DNA of 9,131 nt from an uncultured bacterium. GTDB taxonomy: Bacteria > Cyanobacteriota > Vampirovibrionia > Gastranaerophilales > Gastranaerophilaceae. The position numbers and the translations under genes are program-made. The stretch lies in NCBI GenBank assembly GCA_900555175.1, contig USJT01000031.1:1-9131 (forward strand), written 5' to 3'. The notes beneath the pieces are model-generated. The model searched no databases and had not been told where the DNA came from. It saw nothing but the letters and a program-made list of their open reading frames with translations. Positions 6,703 to 9,131 of this stretch are shown piece after piece. Numbering within the stretch: position 1 is the first letter of the stretch; every line of letters starts with the position of its first letter.

Positions 6703-7956
6703 CTATTTAACTTCTTTTATTACAATTGAAGCATTTTGTCCGCCAAAACCAAATGAATTTGACAATGCAACATGAACATCAGCTTTTCTTGCCTTATGCG
6801 GTACATAATCAAGGTTGCCAACTCTTTCATCCTGATTATCAAGGTTGATTGTCGGAGGAACAATATGTTCATTAATTGCTTTAACACAAGCGATACATTC
6901 AACAGCACCTGTTGCACCTAACAAGTGACCGTGCATAGATTTTGTTGAACTTACTAATAATTTTTTATTAGCTTCCTTATCGCCAAACAAACCTTCAATA
7001 GCTTTTGATTCAGCGATATCGCCCAATCCTGTGCTTGTACCGTGAGCATTGATATAATCAACATCAGAAGGTTTTAAATTAGCATCTTCTAACGCAAATT
7101 TCATAGAATGAGTAGCACCTTTACCTTCAGGATCAGGAGCAACAACATCATAAGCATCAGCTGTTTGACCGTAACCAACAACTTCAGCATAAATTTTTGC
7201 GCCACGTTTTTTAGCATGTTCATATTCTTCTAAAATAAGAACACCTGCACCTTCAGACATTACGAAACCGTCTCTGTCAACATCCCAAGGACGAGAAGCT
7301 TTTGTCGGTTCATCATTACGTCTAGACAATGTTCTTGCACTAGAGAATGCACCAATACCAACATCACAAATAGTAGCTTCACAACCGCCTGCAACCACGA
7401 TATCAGCATCACCGTATTGAATTGAACGGAATGCATCACCAACTGTATGAGTACCGGTTGCACAAGCTGAAACAACAACTTTATTCAAACCTTTAAAACC
7501 GTATCTCATAGAAATACGACCTGATGCCATATTAACAATCATCATAGGAATTGTAAACGGAGAACATTTGTTAGGTCCTTTTTCCAAAATTCTGATATGG
7601 TTTTCTTCAAAAGTTCTAAAACCGCCGGCAGCAGAACTAACCATAACGCCTATTTTATAAGGATCAACGTCATGTACTTCCTCAAGTTTTGCATCCTTAA
7701 TAGCTTCGTCAGCTGCAATAACTGCAAACTGAATATATCTGTCCATTTTTTTAGCTTCTTTCGGATCCAAATATTCTTCAGGTTTAAAATTTTTTACTTC
7801 GCCGGAAATTTTTACAACGTGCTTTGAAATATCGATAAGCTCAGAGGTGCTTATTCCACTTTTCCCTTCAACAAGACTGTTCCAAAATTTGTCAACGCCG
7901 ACACCAAACGGTGTAACAGCTCCAAGTCCTGTGATAACTACTCTTCTTTTTGTCAT
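6703..7956 (-). CDS. fabF: 3-oxoacyl-[acyl-carrier-protein] synthase II (KAS II)
   Basis: Condenses acyl-ACP with malonyl-ACP, lengthening the fatty acid chain by two carbons with loss of CO2; a cytoplasmic dimer of type II fatty acid synthesis. Full length at 417 residues. The Cys-His-His triad is intact: Cys165 in VSACATGTH, His305 in NAHGTSTG and His342 in MHGHLLGATGA, with Lys339 just before. The N-terminal RRVVITGLGAVTPFG and C-terminal NSFGFGGQNAS (glycine-rich loop) are typical of FabF. Cys at the active site and the N-terminal pattern exclude FabH; FabB would be the nearest alternative but is less similar and rarer outside proteobacteria. The start ATG has AAGG 7 bases upstream. It follows acpP by 111 bp containing two hairpins. 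The stop TAG is followed in frame by four TAA codons. Confidence 0.95.
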   Translation of the reverse strand: MTKRRVVITGLGAVTPFGVGVDKFWNSLVEGKSGISTSELIDISKHVVKISGEVKNFKPEEYLDPKEAKKMDRYIQFAVIAADEAIKDAKLEEVHDVDPYKIGVMVSSAAGGFRTFEENHIRILEKGPNKCSPFTIPMMIVNMASGRISMRYGFKGLNKVVVSACATGTHTVGDAFRSIQYGDADIVVAGGCEATICDVGIGAFSSARTLSRRNDEPTKASRPWDVDRDGFVMSEGAGVLILEEYEHAKKRGAKIYAEVVGYGQTADAYDVVAPDPEGKGATHSMKFALEDANLKPSDVDYINAHGTSTGLGDIAESKAIEGLFGDKEANKKLLVSSTKSMHGHLLGATGAVECIACVKAINEHIVPPTINLDNQDERVGNLDYVPHKARKADVHVALSNSFGFGGQNASIVIKEVK

Positions 7957-7993
7957 CTCTTTACCTTTTTAAAACTATCTTTTAATAAATATA

Positions 7994-8027
7994 CGAGGGG
8001 AAAATTAATATTAAATTTTCGCCCTCG
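7994..8027 (-). other. Long RNA hairpin between acpP and fabF
   Basis: CGAGGG-GAAAATT (7994-8006) pairs with AATTTTC-GCCCTCG (8014-8027) with one bulged base, loop 8007-8013. On the - strand it is followed by TATATTTATT rather than a clean T run, so it looks more like an attenuator, mRNA 3' stabiliser or processing site than a standard terminator. It lies about 40 bases before the fabF start. Confidence 0.55.
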
Positions 8028-8044
8028 CATAAAATTATTTAAGA

Positions 8045-8061
8045 GCGTTAGCATCTAACGC
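8045..8061 (-). other. RNA hairpin just after acpP
   Basis: GCGTTAG/CTAACGC, a perfect 7-bp stem with a 3-base loop (8052-8054), begins 6 bases after the acpP stop. The downstream sequence on the - strand is AT-rich (TCTTAAATAATTTT), giving a weak terminator or a protective 3' end for the acpP message. Confidence 0.5.
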
Positions 8062-8067
8062 CAAGTG

Positions 8068-8301
8068 TTATTTGCTGTGAGCATCAATGTAGTTAACAGC
8101 ATCTTGAACTGTTTGAATTTTTTCAGCTTCTTCATCAGGAATTTCGCAACCGAATTCTTCTTCGAAAGCCATAACTAATTCAACAGTATCTAATGAATCA
8201 GCGCCTAAATCAGCTGTAAAGCTAGCTTCTGGAGTAACTAAAGCTTCATCAACGCTTAATTGATCTACAACTACTTTTTTTACTTTTTCAAATGTACTCA
8301 T
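8068..8301 (-). CDS. acpP: Acyl carrier protein
   Basis: A small acidic four-helix protein that carries the growing acyl chain on a phosphopantetheine arm and feeds FabG and FabF on either side of it. 77 residues, the usual length. The modified serine is Ser36 in [10 protein letters not shown]. Acidic helix II ([16 protein letters not shown]) is the surface recognised by fatty acid synthesis enzymes. I place the start at the ATG at 8301 (MSTFEKVKK) because GAGGA at 8310-8314 lies 8 bases upstream and the length fits. The ATG at 8316 would add five residues and has no ribosome binding site. It has its own strong promoter in the gap after fabG and hairpins behind it, fitting a very abundant protein. 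Confidence 0.96.
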   Translation of the reverse strand: MSTFEKVKKVVVDQLSVDEALVTPEASFTADLGADSLDTVELVMAFEEEFGCEIPDEEAEKIQTVQDAVNYIDAHSK

Positions 8302-8347
8302 TTCTAATTTCCTCATAATTAATTTACTATACTATTTGTTCACTAAT

Positions 8348-8376
8348 ATTATACTTAGAGCAAAACTTTTTTGCAA
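8348..8376 (-). promoter_or_regulatory. Promoter of acpP
   Basis: TTGCAA (8371-8376), a 17-base spacer and a perfect TATAAT (8348-8353) on the - strand, about 45 bases before the acpP start. This is the best promoter match in the window and would let acpP and fabF be transcribed separately from fabG. Confidence 0.7.
8360..8374. repeat. Inverted repeat inside the acpP promoter
   Basis: GCAAAA (8360-8365) and TTTTGC (8369-8374) separated by 3 bases, covering part of the -35 element and the spacer. The position suits a repressor operator, but the repeat is short and made largely of A/T runs. Confidence 0.35.
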
Positions 8377-8439
8377 GGAATTTACAATCATACAGTCATA
8401 TTGTTAAAAATCTTAACTTTTTTTAACTTTTCACAGAAA

Positions 8440-9131
8440 CTATATGATTAAAGCACCTGCAACTTCGATTGCTTGACCTGAAACGTAATCAGCATCCAAT
8501 GCTAAGTATTTAACAGTTTTTGCGATATCTTCAGGAGTTCCTAATCTCTTCATAGGAATAGCTTTCAAGTATTCTTCAATATTAGGAAGATTTGCAGTCA
8601 TAGCTGTTTGAATAAATCCAGGACATACAGCATTTACTCTGATGTTTCTTGAACCAAATTCTTTAGCTAAAGTTTTTGTCAAACCAACCAAACCTGCTTT
8701 TGAAGCTGAATAGTTTGCTTGACCAGGGTTACCGTGCAAGCCTACAACACTTGACATGTTGATAATAGAACCTTGACGAGCTTTCATCATATATTTGATA
8801 ACGGCATGAGTTACGCAATATGCACTTGTCAAATTGATTTTAATAACTCTTTCCCATTGTTCCATATCCATTCTGATGAACAAACCGTCTTTTGTAATAC
8901 CTGCATTGTTCAACAATACATCAATTTTACCGTGTTCAGCAATCATTTTGTCAACATTTTCTTGAACTGCAACAGGATCTGAAACATCAAATCTATAAAA
9001 ATAAGCGTTTGCGCCAAGTGCTTTTATTTCATCTAATGCAGGTTGAGCTTTTTCAGCTTCACAAATATCATTAATAATGATATCGCATCCTGCTTTTGCA
9101 AGTTCTTTGGCACAAGCAAAACCAATACCGC
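8440..9131 (-). CDS. fabG: 3-oxoacyl-[acyl-carrier-protein] reductase, 5' end outside the window
   Basis: NADPH-dependent reduction of 3-ketoacyl-ACP to 3-hydroxyacyl-ACP, the first reduction of each elongation cycle. About 229 codons are visible of roughly 246; the frame is open to the right edge, where the fragment begins with GIGFACAKELAKAG, the end of the TGxxxGIG cofactor-binding loop, so some 15 N-terminal residues are missing. Short-chain dehydrogenase landmarks follow: RFDVSD, NNAGIT (fragment sites near 8905), the catalytic serine in INMSSVVG and YSASK with the catalytic Tyr and Lys (Tyr codon at 8710-8712), then VNAVCPGFIQTAMT. An internal ATG at 8946 is not the start, since the conserved Rossmann part lies upstream of it. 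The tail reads SGQAIEVAGALII, where FabG proteins usually have a VxGG pair. The identity as fabG, rather than another reductase, rests on acpP and fabF next to it. Confidence 0.93.
   Translation of the reverse strand, partial: GIGFACAKELAKAGCDIIINDICEAEKAQPALDEIKALGANAYFYRFDVSDPVAVQENVDKMIAEHGKIDVLLNNAGITKDGLFIRMDMEQWERVIKINLTSAYCVTHAVIKYMMKARQGSIINMSSVVGLHGNPGQANYSASKAGLVGLTKTLAKEFGSRNIRVNAVCPGFIQTAMTANLPNIEEYLKAIPMKRLGTPEDIAKTVKYLALDADYVSGQAIEVAGALII

Noticed and set aside
7597..7827. Open frame on the + strand opposite fabF
   Set aside because: Antisense to conserved fabF; its Phe/Asn-rich composition is that of a reverse shadow.
8302..8316. Alternative acpP start at the ATG at 8316, adding MRKLE
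   Set aside because: It has no ribosome binding site, whereas GAGGA sits 8 bases before the ATG at 8301 and in fact overlaps this extension; the shorter protein has the usual family length.
8403..8427. GTTAAAAA/TTTTTAAC inverted repeat after fabG as a terminator
   Set aside because: The stem is almost entirely A/T with a 9-base loop and no T run after it; it is expected often by chance in this DNA.
8773..8982. Open frame on the + strand opposite fabG
   Set aside because: It lies wholly over the conserved FabG coding sequence and has no family resemblance or start signals.
1..9131. CRISPR array, tRNA or rRNA gene, insertion sequence or prophage
   Set aside because: No spaced direct repeats, cloverleaf, transposase or terminal inverted repeats were seen on either strand.

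Overview
The window is AT-rich, uses the standard bacterial code, and is densely packed with genes of ordinary bacterial type. I infer a member of the non-photosynthetic cyanobacterial sister lineage (Melainabacteria/Vampirovibrionia, for example Gastranaerophilales). The reasons are a plant/cyanobacterial-type glutamate-cysteine ligase, a solitary pseudopilin with the N-terminal motif FTLAEVLITLGIIGVVAA and a DVNG...KGPN C-terminal motif, and the low GC. This assignment rests on family resemblance only; the window has no rRNA or other marker gene.

Left part (1-2486): the possible last codons of an upstream gene, then gshA on the + strand. It is followed after 8 bp by a convergent CCA-adding/poly(A) polymerase-type nucleotidyltransferase on the - strand. 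A 5' region with a promoter-like sequence but no Shine-Dalgarno site leaves open a leaderless start for this second gene.

Middle (2487-5735): a 132 bp divergent intergenic region and a single large + strand gene. It encodes a 1038-residue superfamily 1 (UPF1/DNA2-like) helicase with all main motifs intact and a C-terminal Vsr/MTES_1575-like endonuclease domain. This is the best candidate for a defence or DNA-repair function. No recognisable partner genes flank it.

Right-centre (5736-6702): a convergent - strand pseudopilin gene. Its only in-frame ATG has no ribosome binding site. A perfect site plus ATG lies 16 bases upstream in a different frame, with a run of six G between them and the pilin frame. 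Loss of one G would join the two. This is the most unusual local structure in the window. The gene has its own promoter, placed just after the strong terminator of the fatty-acid operon.

Right part (6703-9131): a - strand fatty acid synthesis cluster, transcribed fabG -> acpP -> fabF, with fabG running off the right edge. FabG reduces 3-ketoacyl-ACP, AcpP carries the growing acyl chain, and FabF elongates it with malonyl-ACP. acpP has a strong promoter of its own in the fabG-acpP gap. Two hairpins sit between acpP and fabF, which could let acpP be made in excess of fabF. A rho-independent terminator closes the cluster.
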